Origin: B16-G9 sp964400655
GTDB taxonomy: Bacteria; Bacteroidota; Bacteroidia; Bacteroidales; F082
Length of the DNA stretch: 64,000 nt
Reading direction: 5' to 3'
Assembly: GCA_964400655.1 (NCBI GenBank)
Contig: CAYNVN010000121.1
Location: 1-64,000, forward strand
Each line of letters opens with the position of its first letter. Positions within the stretch are counted from its first letter, which is position 1. A program made the position numbers and the translations under genes. Shown here one piece after another: positions 15,298 to 25,267 of this stretch. A model generated the notes under the pieces. The model was not told where the DNA came from. It searched no databases and saw only the letters and a program-made list of their open reading frames with translations.

Positions 15298-16191
15298 ATG
15301 AAAAACATACTTATAATACTTCTTACGGGGATTTTGATTTTGGCAAAATGTCAGGCTCAAAACAAAAAGGTTCCCGAAATACGCTTAACTACCATAGCAC
15401 AGGTTAACCAGGGAAACAGTTACATAACGGCACCCATAGATATTGGCAATATAGAGCCATTATGGTTTGAAGCAAATATTATTCCCGGATTTCATATACG
15501 TCAAAATAAAGATTCGAGATTAATGGGCGTTTTAACACCCCAAATCATCATCAGAATGTATCAGGAAAAGTCGGCTCCGGTACGTACCCCCAGTTATATC
15601 CCACAAATTACGGTATATTATAAACTCAAATCAAAAACCGAAGCAAACAGTCTTAGTGTTTTCGGTAAAATAGCACACCACTCAAACGGCCAGGACGGAG
15701 AATATTTGTTGGAAAACGGAGAGGTTAATCTAAAAACCGGCGACTTTTCAACCAATTACATTGAGATGGGCATTATTGTAACCAACTTCAACAAAAAACT
15801 TAATGCGGTACAGTTTTTCGGAACCTCTTTTGAACTTCATCCCGAAAGCCTGACAAATAATACCATGATCGGCTCATACGGGCTGTATCGCTGGAACTCC
15901 ATCTTTTCAATATTTAAGTTGCCTGACGGTGCCGGCAACAAACAAAAAAAACGGGCTAAAATATCGCTGAAAGGCGAAACAACCTGGATGTTCGGCAAAC
16001 TTTACGACTGGAACTGGTACTCATTGAACCGGTTAAATTTAAGTTTTACATTTTACTATCATCCGCGTTTTTTAGAAGAGATAGGCCTGTTTGTAAATAT
16101 TTACCACGGAATGGATTATTACAACATCTATTTCAACCATCAGATCAGCGTTATTCGTTTTGGAATAATGACTGAAATATTGCAGTTCTAA
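15298..16191 (+). CDS. Outer-membrane phospholipase A1 (OMPLA)-like protein
   Basis: This 297-residue protein (start ATG 15298) has a signal peptide ending ...KCQA. The sequence H127-x-S129-N130-G131 (HHSNG) matches the OMPLA active-site pattern H-x-S-N-G, and N153 in FSTNYIE may be the third catalytic residue, after an insertion compared with E. coli OMPLA. The rest is rich in aromatic beta-strands compatible with a 12-stranded barrel. OMPLA removes acyl chains from mislocalised phospholipids in the outer membrane. Assignment rests on this motif and barrel character, so it is moderate. It is the last gene of the tetR-side envelope group. Confidence 0.65.
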   Translation: MKNILIILLTGILILAKCQAQNKKVPEIRLTTIAQVNQGNSYITAPIDIGNIEPLWFEANIIPGFHIRQNKDSRLMGVLTPQIIIRMYQEKSAPVRTPSYIPQITVYYKLKSKTEANSLSVFGKIAHHSNGQDGEYLLENGEVNLKTGDFSTNYIEMGIIVTNFNKKLNAVQFFGTSFELHPESLTNNTMIGSYGLYRWNSIFSIFKLPDGAGNKQKKRAKISLKGETTWMFGKLYDWNWYSLNRLNLSFTFYYHPRFLEEIGLFVNIYHGMDYYNIYFNHQISVIRFGIMTEILQF

Positions 16192-16342
16192 ACAAAATTT
16201 TTAAAGCAACGCCACTATTTATTACCAACAAATTATGTAAATATACCATAACAACAATTTACAGCAATATCAAATAATATTTGCTTTAACACGTTATCGT
16301 AATTCATATTTACACAAATTAAAAATCAAAACCTTTAAATAA

Positions 16343-16765
16343 ATGATTAAAAACGTTTTATTAATTGTGCTTTTCCTTACCACAACTACAGGATTTTCAC
16401 AACAAGCCAACGACATTATTGGAAAGTACAGGCTGCCAAACAAACTGGACATTGAAATATTTAAAGTTAACAATGAATATTTCGGGAAAATTATCGCATT
16501 AAACGGTTATGAAAACGGTCAAACGGTTGACCTGAAAAACCCTGACAAGTCGAAACGGAATAATCCGTTGGTGGGTATGGTCATTATTAAAAACCTAAAA
16601 TACGATGAAAAAGAAGGCAAATGGATTGACGGTGAAATGTACGGCCCTGAAAAAGGTATGGTTTTTAACCTGAAAATAACAGAAATAAAAAACAACAAAG
16701 CTACTGCCGTCGGGTCGAAATACTTTTTCCGGCACACCCTGCAATGGGAAAAATTAGATTCTTAA
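16343..16765 (+). CDS. DUF2147 domain protein, exported
   Basis: This 140-residue protein has a signal peptide (1-19, ...TTGFSQ) followed by the DUF2147 pattern: DIIGKYRLPN, KNPDKSKRNNPLVGMVIIKNLKYDEKE in shorter blocks, WIDGEMYGPEKG and a C-terminal YFFRHTLQWEK strand. DUF2147 proteins are small periplasmic beta-rich proteins without a defined activity. It has its own terminator downstream and is probably monocistronic. Confidence 0.88.
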   Translation: MIKNVLLIVLFLTTTTGFSQQANDIIGKYRLPNKLDIEIFKVNNEYFGKIIALNGYENGQTVDLKNPDKSKRNNPLVGMVIIKNLKYDEKEGKWIDGEMYGPEKGMVFNLKITEIKNNKATAVGSKYFFRHTLQWEKLDS

Positions 16766-16808
16766 GATTTGCAAACCAATATCCATGCGCTTTAAATATT
16801 GGTTTCTT

Positions 16809-16836
16809 AATCCCTGCTTATGCAGGGATTTTTTTA
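16809..16836 (+). terminator. Rho-independent terminator of the DUF2147 gene
   Basis: AATCCCTGC and GCAGGGATT pair around a TTAT loop, followed by seven T residues. It overlaps the stop codon of the convergent T9SS protein gene at 16834. On the other strand it has no T-tract, so it serves the plus strand only. Confidence 0.85.
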
Positions 16837-18126
16837 TTGCTTAACAAAAACTCCCGTGGAAACAGGTCTGTTTTTTTCCGACAGTTTTAAAAGATAAACA
16901 CCTGCCGGTATCCGGCTTATGTTTATAGGGTTTGAACCAACATCTCCGCTGTTTACCAAACGCCCTTGGGATGTGTAAATGGCAAACCGGTCATAATCCT
17001 GAATATCTTTTACAACAATATAATCTGTTGCAGGGTTGGGATAAACAACAAGTTGCAACATGTTTTTTCCGGTAACCGACTGCGGTTTAAAAGCCGAATA
17101 GTAATAATCGGTAGTGGTTTTAACTTCCCAGTTGCCGTTATCGGTTTCGTAATAAACAGCTTCGGCAACCTTCCCTTTGGGATCAGGAACTTCGTACAAG
17201 GTGGTATAGGGGGAAAAACCGGCATCTGGACGAATGATTAATTCCGGTGCAATATCGTATTCAAGGGCAAACTCATTTTTTGAAATTCCTTCCCATGCCT
17301 CCGTTTCTTCATTCCAGCCAAAGTTTTCATAATAAGCCACATCTCCCTGATCATTATAATGATAAACAGCCTTGTGGTAATTCACAAATGCTCCAATTTC
17401 ATACACCCAGTTTTCTTCCGTAATGGTTTTGGTAAGCGTTTCATAAGCATATTCAAATCTTTTTGAGATAACCCACGATTCGGCACTGGCCACCCAGTTA
17501 TACGTCAACCGCGTTAACAACAAAGTATCCGCATCGTAAATCAACGTTGATTTGCTGAAGTTAACCAGTTGCGAACCCGATAACTGTTTAACCAAAATGG
17601 TAACGGGCATATTCATTTCGTTGTATTCGATGGTATCGGTACGGTATAGCTTCATCTGTCCGCTTTCATCAACCACTCGATAAACAGAACCGCTGATTCG
17701 CAACCCTGCGTTATTGTATGTATAAACCGATCTTTCCAACTGTTCCCATTCTTCCGAAACCGTATTCCATTTATACTGTTGCTCTTCAACAAGCGCACCC
17801 GCATCGTTTAAAAACATCTCCCTCTTTTCATCGTTCAATAACGCTTTTGAATCGCTTGCACTCTGTTTGGTAATTTGAACAATATGCCTATCGCTGTACT
17901 CACGGGTACATTCTGTTTCGTGAAGCACATTGTTATTGTACGAAAAGTTATAACGGTAAACCAGCCTGCCGTAAAAATCGTATTGATATTTTTCATGAAA
18001 GGTATCGGTTCCCTCACCGTTTTTTACAATACTATCAAGCTGTATCCTGTCACCCGACAAAAGGGTTTGACCAAATGACGAAACCCCAATCACCAGGGCC
18101 ATCGTCAATAAAACATATTTTTTCAT
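16834..18126 (-). CDS. T9SS type A sorting domain protein with YD-like repeats
   Basis: This 430-residue secreted protein has a signal peptide (1-19, ...SSFGQ). The middle shows repeated strand units ending in YxYD/YNxxG-type turns (YQYDFYGRLVYRYNF, VYTYNNAG, FEYAYETL, HYNDQGDVAYYENF), resembling RHS/YD-like repeats. The C-terminal about 75 residues (VVYPNPATDYI ... GRLVNSGD ... IPAGVYLLKL) are a type A T9SS sorting domain. It would be secreted and possibly lipid-anchored at the surface. Its function is unknown and it stands alone. Confidence 0.88.
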   Translation of the reverse strand: MKKYVLLTMALVIGVSSFGQTLLSGDRIQLDSIVKNGEGTDTFHEKYQYDFYGRLVYRYNFSYNNNVLHETECTREYSDRHIVQITKQSASDSKALLNDEKREMFLNDAGALVEEQQYKWNTVSEEWEQLERSVYTYNNAGLRISGSVYRVVDESGQMKLYRTDTIEYNEMNMPVTILVKQLSGSQLVNFSKSTLIYDADTLLLTRLTYNWVASAESWVISKRFEYAYETLTKTITEENWVYEIGAFVNYHKAVYHYNDQGDVAYYENFGWNEETEAWEGISKNEFALEYDIAPELIIRPDAGFSPYTTLYEVPDPKGKVAEAVYYETDNGNWEVKTTTDYYYSAFKPQSVTGKNMLQLVVYPNPATDYIVVKDIQDYDRFAIYTSQGRLVNSGDVGSNPINISRIPAGVYLLKLSEKNRPVSTGVFVKQ

Positions 18127-18362
18127 ATTTTAATATTTTTTACAAAAATAGCAGCTATTTCATCCATTCACTATTTTTTTATCTGTATTTTTTCAACCAT
18201 CCGAAATCCAGGCCTTTATCCGAAAAACAATGTATCCTTTGTAAAAGCCTTAAAACAAAACCGCTGAAGCAAAACCGTAAGTTGGCCACTCAACTTTTAT
18301 ATGTTTTGATTTAAGTTTTCAAATAAATTATCATCTTTGTAAAATAAATTGTTAACAGGTTG

Positions 18363-20183
18363 ATGGCATTAAAACAGCTGATTAAGATTATTTTACCTGC
18401 AGTGCTTGCTGCCGTGATTTTTTCGTGTGCCCGCGAAATGATGCCCACTGGCGGAAAAAAGGATGTAAAACCTCCGCAGATTGTTCAATCGGTACCGCCC
18501 AACGGCTCGGCAAACTTTACCGGCAATAAGTTTGAATTAAAGTTCAATGAATTTGTGGTGCTGGATAAAATTAACGAACAGCTGCTCATTTCGCCGCCCG
18601 TTAAAGAAAATCCCGACTTCCGCCTAAAAGGAAAATCGCTGATTGTTAAATTTAAAAACGAGCTGAAACCCAACACAACCTATTCGGTTTATTTTGGCGA
18701 TGCCATTGTTGACCTTACGGAAGGAAACCCGATACACAGTTTTACCTACCTCTTTTCAACCGGCGACCATGTTGACTCGTTAAGCATGGCCGGCAAAGTT
18801 ATCAACGCATTTGATTTAAAACCTGCCGACGGTGTGATGGTTATGCTCTACCGCAACGATAACGACACCATACCGTTTGACTCGCTGCCCATGAGGGTAC
18901 CGCCTTACTATTTAAGCAAAACGGACAAACAGGGGAATTTTCAATTTTCGGGACTGGCCGGCGACAACTACCTTGTTTTTGCATTAAAGGACCTGAACAA
19001 CAACTATATTTTCGACCAGCCCTCCGAAGAGATTGCCTTTTCCGACACACTTGTTTATCCCGAATACATAACCCCTGCAAAAGTGGACACCACAATTGCA
19101 ACCGATTCGGTTGCCATTGAAATAGATTCGGCCGCACAAATTATTTCCGACAGTTTGCTGCTCGACACCCTTCAAAAAACGGGAAAAATAACTCCGTTAA
19201 AACTATTATTGTTTAAGCAATACGATACCGTTCAACGGCTAATGGAAGCCAAACTCATCAGGCTTAACACCATCCGGTTTATTTTTTCCAATCCTGCAGA
19301 TAATGTAAGCATCAACGCGGTAAATTATCCTCAACGTAATGTTTGGCATTTAACCAAATGGTCGGCCGAACACGACACCTTATGGTGGTTTTTACAAGAA
19401 CCCGAAATAACGGTTGATACCCTAAACATCCTTTTGACGAACCGTGGCGACACCCTCGACAATCTGTTTATCCCCGTTAAACTGCGCGAAAAAAAGCCGA
19501 ACGTACGATTACGGAAAAACGAAAAAGAAAAAAGGAAAAGAAAAGACCTGCTTACCTGGCAAACAAACATGACGGGAGGCATATCACCGGTTACAACGTT
19601 ACATATAACCTTCGACCAGCCCATAGAAACAATCCTTACCGACTCGATACTTTTTGTAGCCGGTGAAGATTCGGTTTACGCACCCACGTTTATCCCGCAG
19701 GATTCGTTACATATGGATTTTGTATTACCGGTCAAACTTAAAGAAGATACCAAATACAGGCTGTTTCTGCCCGACTCCTGCTTTATCGACCTGAACGGAT
19801 ATTTCAATAAAGAGAAATCGTTGAATTTTGGTGTAAAACCAATTAAAGAGTACGGCACTTTAACCATTAACCTTAAACCCGGCGAAAAGGGAAGTTACCT
19901 GTTTCAGTTAATTAACGGTAAAGAAGAGGTTTTCAGACAAACATCTTTTACCGCCGACACCGCAGTGTATATGGAGTATTTAAAACCGGGAAATTACCTG
20001 TTCAAAATTATAGTGGATAAAAACAACAACGGCAAATGGGATCCGGGCAATTATATCAAAAAGCTGGAGCCCGAACCGGTAACCTATTTTCAAAAAGTCA
20101 TAAATGTACGTGCCAACTGGGAAATTGAAGAAACCTGGCAGTTCAAACCCGACGAAATGATTCCTGCCCCCGGAAAAAAATAA
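18363..20183 (+). CDS. Lipoprotein with N-terminal bacterial Ig-like (Big_5) domain
   Basis: This 606-residue protein begins with a lipoprotein signal (VLAAVIFSC). Residues about 35-135 match the SbsA-type Ig-like domain (Big_5): PPQIVQSVPPNGSANF, LKFNEFV, LKPNTTYSVYFGDAIVDLTEGN. A carboxypeptidase-regulatory-like segment (GNFQFSGLAGDNYLVFALKD) and a second such block near the C-terminus (YLKPGNYLFKIIVDKNNNGKWDPG) follow. ATG 18363 was chosen over the TTG one codon earlier. Proteins of this build are common in Bacteroidota; the function is unknown. Confidence 0.85.
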   Translation: MALKQLIKIILPAVLAAVIFSCAREMMPTGGKKDVKPPQIVQSVPPNGSANFTGNKFELKFNEFVVLDKINEQLLISPPVKENPDFRLKGKSLIVKFKNELKPNTTYSVYFGDAIVDLTEGNPIHSFTYLFSTGDHVDSLSMAGKVINAFDLKPADGVMVMLYRNDNDTIPFDSLPMRVPPYYLSKTDKQGNFQFSGLAGDNYLVFALKDLNNNYIFDQPSEEIAFSDTLVYPEYITPAKVDTTIATDSVAIEIDSAAQIISDSLLLDTLQKTGKITPLKLLLFKQYDTVQRLMEAKLIRLNTIRFIFSNPADNVSINAVNYPQRNVWHLTKWSAEHDTLWWFLQEPEITVDTLNILLTNRGDTLDNLFIPVKLREKKPNVRLRKNEKEKRKRKDLLTWQTNMTGGISPVTTLHITFDQPIETILTDSILFVAGEDSVYAPTFIPQDSLHMDFVLPVKLKEDTKYRLFLPDSCFIDLNGYFNKEKSLNFGVKPIKEYGTLTINLKPGEKGSYLFQLINGKEEVFRQTSFTADTAVYMEYLKPGNYLFKIIVDKNNNGKWDPGNYIKKLEPEPVTYFQKVINVRANWEIEETWQFKPDEMIPAPGKK

Positions 20184-20440
20184 CCACCGGCTTCCGGCAG
20201 CTTGTATTCGTAATAAAGCAAGCACAGACCGTTTAATGCCACCATTCAAATTCACATTTTCTTAATAAGCCTGCGAATAATAAAAATTCATATACGCTTA
20301 TCCTTTTTATTATGAACGGAGGAGGTACCATACTATTTTTGATCATGAAAACCGGTGATCGATTTCATCTTTTACACAAAATATTTGTTATCAATATTAC
20401 GGTTTTGGAAATAAACAATTAACAAACAAAATTTATTATT

Positions 20441-21154
20441 ATGAAAATCATTTTATCCACCTTAACAGTGTCAGTGATGATGATCCTGGTTTTATCAACA
20501 TCCTGCAAAAAAGAAGATGAGAACAGCAATCCTGTTATCAGCGCAGTAACCGTTACTCCGGGCAGCGTGGCGGCAAACGGAACAGTAACCGTTGCAGTAA
20601 CCGCCAGCGACCCTGACGGCGATGCCTTAACCTATACCTACACCGCCACCGGCGGAGCTATTCAGGGAAACGGAGCCACTGCCACATGGACAGCACCGGC
20701 TCAGGCAGGCAGCTACTCGGTAACCGTAACCGTTAACGACGGCAAAGGAGGGTCGGCCAGCAGCAACGGAGCACTAAGCGTTACCGCTCCTGTTACGCAA
20801 ATTACCGGTACCGCCAGTTTTCCTGCCGGCACCTCGGGCGACCTTTCCAATGCAAAGGTTAGTATTTACACCACACTTGATAACTGGAACAATAACTCAC
20901 CGGTAAAATTCGGTACCGTTTCGGGTTCGGGAGCCAGTGTATCCTTTACTTTAACCAACATCAATCCGGGTAATTATTACCTTGATGTTTGGAAAGATAT
21001 GGACAACAACGGAATTTGGTCAACCGGAGATTATGTTGGCTGGTATGGCTCGGGCGGGCTTGGAAGTCCTGCACTCACCGAAATCCAAATTACGGAAGGA
21101 CAAACTTTTAGCTGTACAGTAGAAATGTATATCGCTAAAAAAAGCGGCAAGTAG
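20441..21154 (+). CDS. Small lipoprotein with PKD/cadherin-like domain
   Basis: This 237-residue protein has a lipoprotein signal with Cys near residue 22 (VLSTSCKK). Residues about 30-115 form a PKD-like Ig domain (NPVISAVTVTPGSV, ASDPDGDALTYTYTATGG, VTVNDGKGG). The C-terminal half contains a segment (FTLTNINPGNYYLDVWKD, MDNNGIWSTGDYVGWYG) resembling the carboxypeptidase-like block at the end of the preceding gene. It is probably periplasmic or surface-exposed with unknown function. A terminator follows. Confidence 0.82.
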   Translation: MKIILSTLTVSVMMILVLSTSCKKEDENSNPVISAVTVTPGSVAANGTVTVAVTASDPDGDALTYTYTATGGAIQGNGATATWTAPAQAGSYSVTVTVNDGKGGSASSNGALSVTAPVTQITGTASFPAGTSGDLSNAKVSIYTTLDNWNNNSPVKFGTVSGSGASVSFTLTNINPGNYYLDVWKDMDNNGIWSTGDYVGWYGSGGLGSPALTEIQITEGQTFSCTVEMYIAKKSGK

Positions 21155-21178
21155 TGATTCCCTGGTTTTTGAATGATA

Positions 21179-21212
21179 AAAAGCTGCCGGAGAAATCCGG
21201 TGGCTTTTTTTT
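21179..21212 (+). terminator. Rho-independent terminator of the PKD lipoprotein gene
   Basis: GCTGCCGG and CCGGTGGC pair (with two G-T wobbles) around AGAAAT, followed by eight T residues. It lies between convergent genes and touches the stop codon of the helicase gene. Confidence 0.8.
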
Positions 21213-23676
21213 ATGAATTTTTTGTTTTCTCTCCATTCAAAAAAGCCCTTACAAAATGTAATTCCGACCATGTAACCCTGTCGCCAAAAAATTCCTTTAC
21301 CGCGCCCAGCCCCTCATCGGGATGCTCTTTCATATAATCGCTTATCAGGGTTACTTTTTCGGGGGCAACCATTTTTTCGACGGGAAGTTTACCCGATTCA
21401 ACATAAAAGGCAAGGTGCCGTTCGATGGTACCCTCGGTATAGCCCCTCTCTTCGGCAATTTTTTGTACCGACATTCCCTCCTGCCACATTTCAAAACTGA
21501 TTTGTTTGGTGGGCTTTTTGGGAGTTATTTCAGGTTCGATGTAAGGTTCGGGCTGAAAATCATTTTCGTCGCAATAATCGGTTACAATCTCCAGCAGCTC
21601 ACTACCGTAAAGTTCCAGTTTCTTTTTACCCATTCCTTTTACCGCTTTTAAAGCCGGAAGTGTAACCGGGAGCTTGTTGCTTATTTCGCGCATGGTTTTT
21701 AAGGGTAAAATCATGTAATAAGGCAGGCCCGTCTCTTCCACCCTGGCATCACGCCAATGTTTTAGCCGCATATAAAGTTCGGGGTGTTCCAGGGTAGCGT
21801 CGGTTTTTGACACGGCCTTTTTCCCGGGCTTCGTTTTTACAGGCTCATCAATGGAAGCAAGTGCCTTTGCCTGTAAATAATCTTGTACCACAAATCCGTT
21901 TTCGCAGGCTTTCAAACAGGCAAACTTATATGCCGCGTCCTCCGACAATTTATTAAGCGCATCATAAATGGATTTGCGCACGGCTTTATTGTCGGTTTCA
22001 ATATCCGTTTCGTCAATTTTGTCAATAATTAACGTCTGCAACTTTTCCGAAAAATAGCCCGATGCCTTTTTAACACGCTCCTGCAGTTTTTCATTCTTTT
22101 CAACCTGCGGTTCCTCACTCAGCAGCGCCGTTAGTTGCCGGTTGAATTTTTCGGAAACAATCACCACCTCGTTTTTTAGTTTATCGCTCATGGATAAAAA
22201 AGGTGTTTTCAAATCAACCTGCAGCGATGCGGCATGTTCGTCAGCCAGTTTTAACAGATAAAATACTCTACGGCGCAATGCTTCAAAATCAAACAAATCG
22301 GTTAAAAGCTGACGCTGAAAATCCTGCTTTGATTTTTCCAGTTCATTGCTGTCGGGCTGCTTCTCTTCAAAGTTTTTTGTAAATCGTTCAACGGTAGCAT
22401 CGTGTTTGATGCTTGTGTTGGTAATCCGGCTGCTCAGTATCATACCTTCCAGCGATTTACAACGGCTGAGCGCCACATATACCTGACCGTGGGCAAAAGC
22501 GGCCTGAGCATCAATAACCGCTTTTTCAAAAGTAAGTCCCTGACTTTTATGAATGGTAATGGCCCATGCAGGTTTCAGGGGCAACTGGGTAAAGGTACCC
22601 TCAATATCTTCCTTAATCTCTTTGGTTTTATCGTTAATGGTATATTTCACTTTCTCCCATTCCAGCGGCGACACCTCAATAGGCTCATCATCGCCTTCGC
22701 AAAGCACCGTTACCCTGTTTTTCCCAATTTCGGTTATCACACCTATTTTACCATTATAAAACCGCTTATCAGGGTCGGGATCGTTTTTAACAAACATAAC
22801 CTGTGCGCCCTCTTTAAGTCGCAAATCAGGCTCGGTCGGGTAGATAAGTTCCGGGAAATTACCCTTTATTACGGCTTTAAATTTTTTTTCTTTGCCTTTA
22901 AGTGCCAGCATCTTTTCATCGTTGATGGCCTTGGCTTTGGCATTGTGGGTGGTTAAAATAATGTACCCCGGCGTATCGAAATTAAAATCAGGCCTGTACC
23001 TTTTGTTTAACAGGGTTACCACCTCATCATCCATTTTATTGTCGCGAACCTTGTTAAGCAATTTGATAAAACTTTCATCTTTTTGGCGATAAACAAAAGT
23101 CAGTTCAACCGTTACATAATGTGTTTTTTTAAGGGCGTTACTGCTAAAAAAGAAAGGGGTGTCGTAATGATTTCGCAACAGGCTCCACTCATCCTCCTTC
23201 ACCACCGGAGCCAGTTGCTGCAAATCACCAATCATCAGCAGTTGCACACCGCCAAAGGGGCGGCTGTGGTCGCGAAATTTTCGTAATACTGCATCAATGC
23301 CGTCCAGCAAATCGGCCCGCACCATACTTATCTCATCAATCACCAGCAAATCCATGCTTTTGATGATGTTGATTTTGTTACGGTTAAACCGCTTAACCCC
23401 CTTACCGTTTTCGTCTTTCTGACGGGCATGCAGATATTCGGGAATTTGAGGGCCAAAGGATATTTGAAAAAAAGAATGAATGGTTACCCCGCCTGCATTG
23501 ATGGCCGCCACTCCCGTGGGTGCCACTACCACCATCCGTTTTGAGGAATGCTTTTTTAAATAATGTAAAAAGGTGGTCTTCCCTGTTCCTGCTTTTCCGG
23601 TTAAAAAAACATTTCTTCCGGTAAACTGAACAAAGTCGTGAGCCAGCTGCAGTTGGGAATTGTTTTGAAAATTCAT
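21211..23676 (-). CDS. PIF1-like ATP-dependent helicase with HRDC and helix-turn-helix C-terminal domains
   Basis: This 821-residue superfamily 1 helicase has Walker A GKAGTGKTT (27-35), Walker B D114-E115 (VIDEIS), APTGVAAINAGGVTIHSFF (PIF1-like), GDLQQLAPV and WAITIHKSQGLTFEKAVID (motif VI region; UvrD-like C-terminal part). An HRDC-like domain (RLKHWRDARVEETGLPYYMIL onward) and an HTH_40 domain (FEMWQEGMSVQKIAEERGYT) complete it. ATG 23676 is preferred to the frame start at 23718 because it begins just before the conserved N-terminus. It probably unwinds DNA in repair or replication restart. The gene stands alone. Confidence 0.9.
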   Translation of the reverse strand: MNFQNNSQLQLAHDFVQFTGRNVFLTGKAGTGKTTFLHYLKKHSSKRMVVVAPTGVAAINAGGVTIHSFFQISFGPQIPEYLHARQKDENGKGVKRFNRNKINIIKSMDLLVIDEISMVRADLLDGIDAVLRKFRDHSRPFGGVQLLMIGDLQQLAPVVKEDEWSLLRNHYDTPFFFSSNALKKTHYVTVELTFVYRQKDESFIKLLNKVRDNKMDDEVVTLLNKRYRPDFNFDTPGYIILTTHNAKAKAINDEKMLALKGKEKKFKAVIKGNFPELIYPTEPDLRLKEGAQVMFVKNDPDPDKRFYNGKIGVITEIGKNRVTVLCEGDDEPIEVSPLEWEKVKYTINDKTKEIKEDIEGTFTQLPLKPAWAITIHKSQGLTFEKAVIDAQAAFAHGQVYVALSRCKSLEGMILSSRITNTSIKHDATVERFTKNFEEKQPDSNELEKSKQDFQRQLLTDLFDFEALRRRVFYLLKLADEHAASLQVDLKTPFLSMSDKLKNEVVIVSEKFNRQLTALLSEEPQVEKNEKLQERVKKASGYFSEKLQTLIIDKIDETDIETDNKAVRKSIYDALNKLSEDAAYKFACLKACENGFVVQDYLQAKALASIDEPVKTKPGKKAVSKTDATLEHPELYMRLKHWRDARVEETGLPYYMILPLKTMREISNKLPVTLPALKAVKGMGKKKLELYGSELLEIVTDYCDENDFQPEPYIEPEITPKKPTKQISFEMWQEGMSVQKIAEERGYTEGTIERHLAFYVESGKLPVEKMVAPEKVTLISDYMKEHPDEGLGAVKEFFGDRVTWSELHFVRAFLNGEKTKNS

Positions 23677-23755
23677 TGACACAAAATGTAAAACACAAAT
23701 ATCCGAATTATTTAGCAATTAGACACTGTCCGTTTTGAAAATGAGCACACTAATC

Positions 23756-25255
23756 TTATTGTTTTTTTACCGGCTTGTTCAATCGTTTTTTAATGATGGG
23801 CAGAAGGAACGAAACTGCCGCCAGCACCAAAATAATCAAACTCCAGGGGCGGGTAAAAAAATCGGAAACATCACCTTTTACCAGCGAAAGACGCAGGTTT
23901 TCTTCTATCATCCTGCCCAGTATCAATCCTAAAATTACGGGTGCCGTGGGAAATCCTCCTCTTTTCAGCATCCAGCCCAGAAGGCCGAAAGCCAGACAGG
24001 TTCCCACATCAAAAAGAGAATTTTGAATAAAGTAACTGCCGATAAAAGAAAGGGCAATAATCAGCGGATAGAGCAGCTTTTTAGGAGCTTCAATTATACG
24101 TACCCAAAGCCTGTTTCCCATCAATCCCAGCCCCATCATCACCAGATTGGCCAGAAACAAACTGATAAACAGACCGTACACCAGCCCCGGTTCATTTTCA
24201 AACAGCTGAGGGCCGGGATTCAGTTTATGAACCATCAGGGCACCAATCAGCACGGCTGTTGAAGCGCTTCCCGGAATACCGAGGGTTAACAAAGGCACCA
24301 AAGCGCCCCCCACCGATCCGTTGTTGGCAGCTTCGGGAGCGGCAACCCCTTCCAGCGAACCTTTGCCAAACCGTTTGGGATGTTTGCTGGTGCTTTTGGC
24401 ATTGTTGTATGCAATAAAGGTGGCAATGGTTCCTCCTGCGCCGGGAATAACCCCAATAAGCGTACCCACCACCGATGAACGGAGCATCAAACCTTTCAGC
24501 TTCCACAATTTTCTAAAGGGTAGTTTTTTATTTTTATGAATGGCTTTTTTTGCCGAAACCTCTTTTTTAAGCACCTTAAAATGCTCAATACTAAAAAATA
24601 TTTCACCTAAGGCAAACAACCCGATCAGTGCCGGAATAAACTCTATTCCGTCGGCAAGTTGCGGAATACCCATATTAAAACGCGAAAACGGCAACTGCGT
24701 ATCAAAGCCAACGGTAACCAAAAGCAAACCCAGCAGCGATGCAATGTATCCCTTTACCGGATTGTCTCCTGCCAGCGACGAAATAATGGTCATACCGAAA
24801 ACACCCAAAGCAAAATATTCGTATGATTCAAACGACAGAGCCAGTTGTGCCAACGGAATGGAAAACAGGATAAGAATTACCGTTCCTACCAAACCGCCAA
24901 CCGTGGAAGCCGTTAACGATGTAATTAAAGCATACATGGGTTTTCCCTGTTTGGTTAACTCATAGCCGTCGAAAGTGGTGGCAACCGCTCCGGGTGTTCC
25001 CGGTGTATTAATGGCGATGGCAGTGATGGAGCCTCCGTAATTGGCCGAAAGATAAACCGCCGTTAGCAGTACCAGCGCGCTCATGGGGTCCATTCCAAAG
25101 GTAGCCGGCAACATCAGGGCAACCCCTATTGAGGGGGAAAGCCCGGGCAAAACACCCACCATAATGCCCACAACCACGCCAATCAAAATCATCAGCAACG
25201 GTGTAAGGTGCATTAACGACGAAAAACCCAGACTCAAATTATGTATAATATCCAT
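23756..25255 (-). CDS. tctA: Tripartite tricarboxylate transporter large permease, TctA family
   Basis: This 499-residue membrane protein has about twelve transmembrane helices and TctA signatures: GIMVGVLPGLSPSIGVALMLP, NYGGSITAIAINTPGTPGAVATTFDGY and VIPGAGGTIATFIAYNNAKSTSKHP. It is the large permease subunit of a TTT-type secondary transporter for carboxylates. It lies 12 bp downstream of the fused TctC-TctB gene, so both form one transcription unit. This transporter family is typical of Proteobacteria and less common in Bacteroidota; transfer is possible but not shown. Confidence 0.93.
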   Translation of the reverse strand: MDIIHNLSLGFSSLMHLTPLLMILIGVVVGIMVGVLPGLSPSIGVALMLPATFGMDPMSALVLLTAVYLSANYGGSITAIAINTPGTPGAVATTFDGYELTKQGKPMYALITSLTASTVGGLVGTVILILFSIPLAQLALSFESYEYFALGVFGMTIISSLAGDNPVKGYIASLLGLLLVTVGFDTQLPFSRFNMGIPQLADGIEFIPALIGLFALGEIFFSIEHFKVLKKEVSAKKAIHKNKKLPFRKLWKLKGLMLRSSVVGTLIGVIPGAGGTIATFIAYNNAKSTSKHPKRFGKGSLEGVAAPEAANNGSVGGALVPLLTLGIPGSASTAVLIGALMVHKLNPGPQLFENEPGLVYGLFISLFLANLVMMGLGLMGNRLWVRIIEAPKKLLYPLIIALSFIGSYFIQNSLFDVGTCLAFGLLGWMLKRGGFPTAPVILGLILGRMIEENLRLSLVKGDVSDFFTRPWSLIILVLAAVSFLLPIIKKRLNKPVKKQ

Positions 25256-25267
25256 ATCCGTTATTCT

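Noticed and set aside
18305..18339. TTTG ... CATCTTTG as promoter of the Big_5 lipoprotein gene
   Set aside because: The -7 box lacks its first base and the spacer is 23 bp, outside the usual 19-21.
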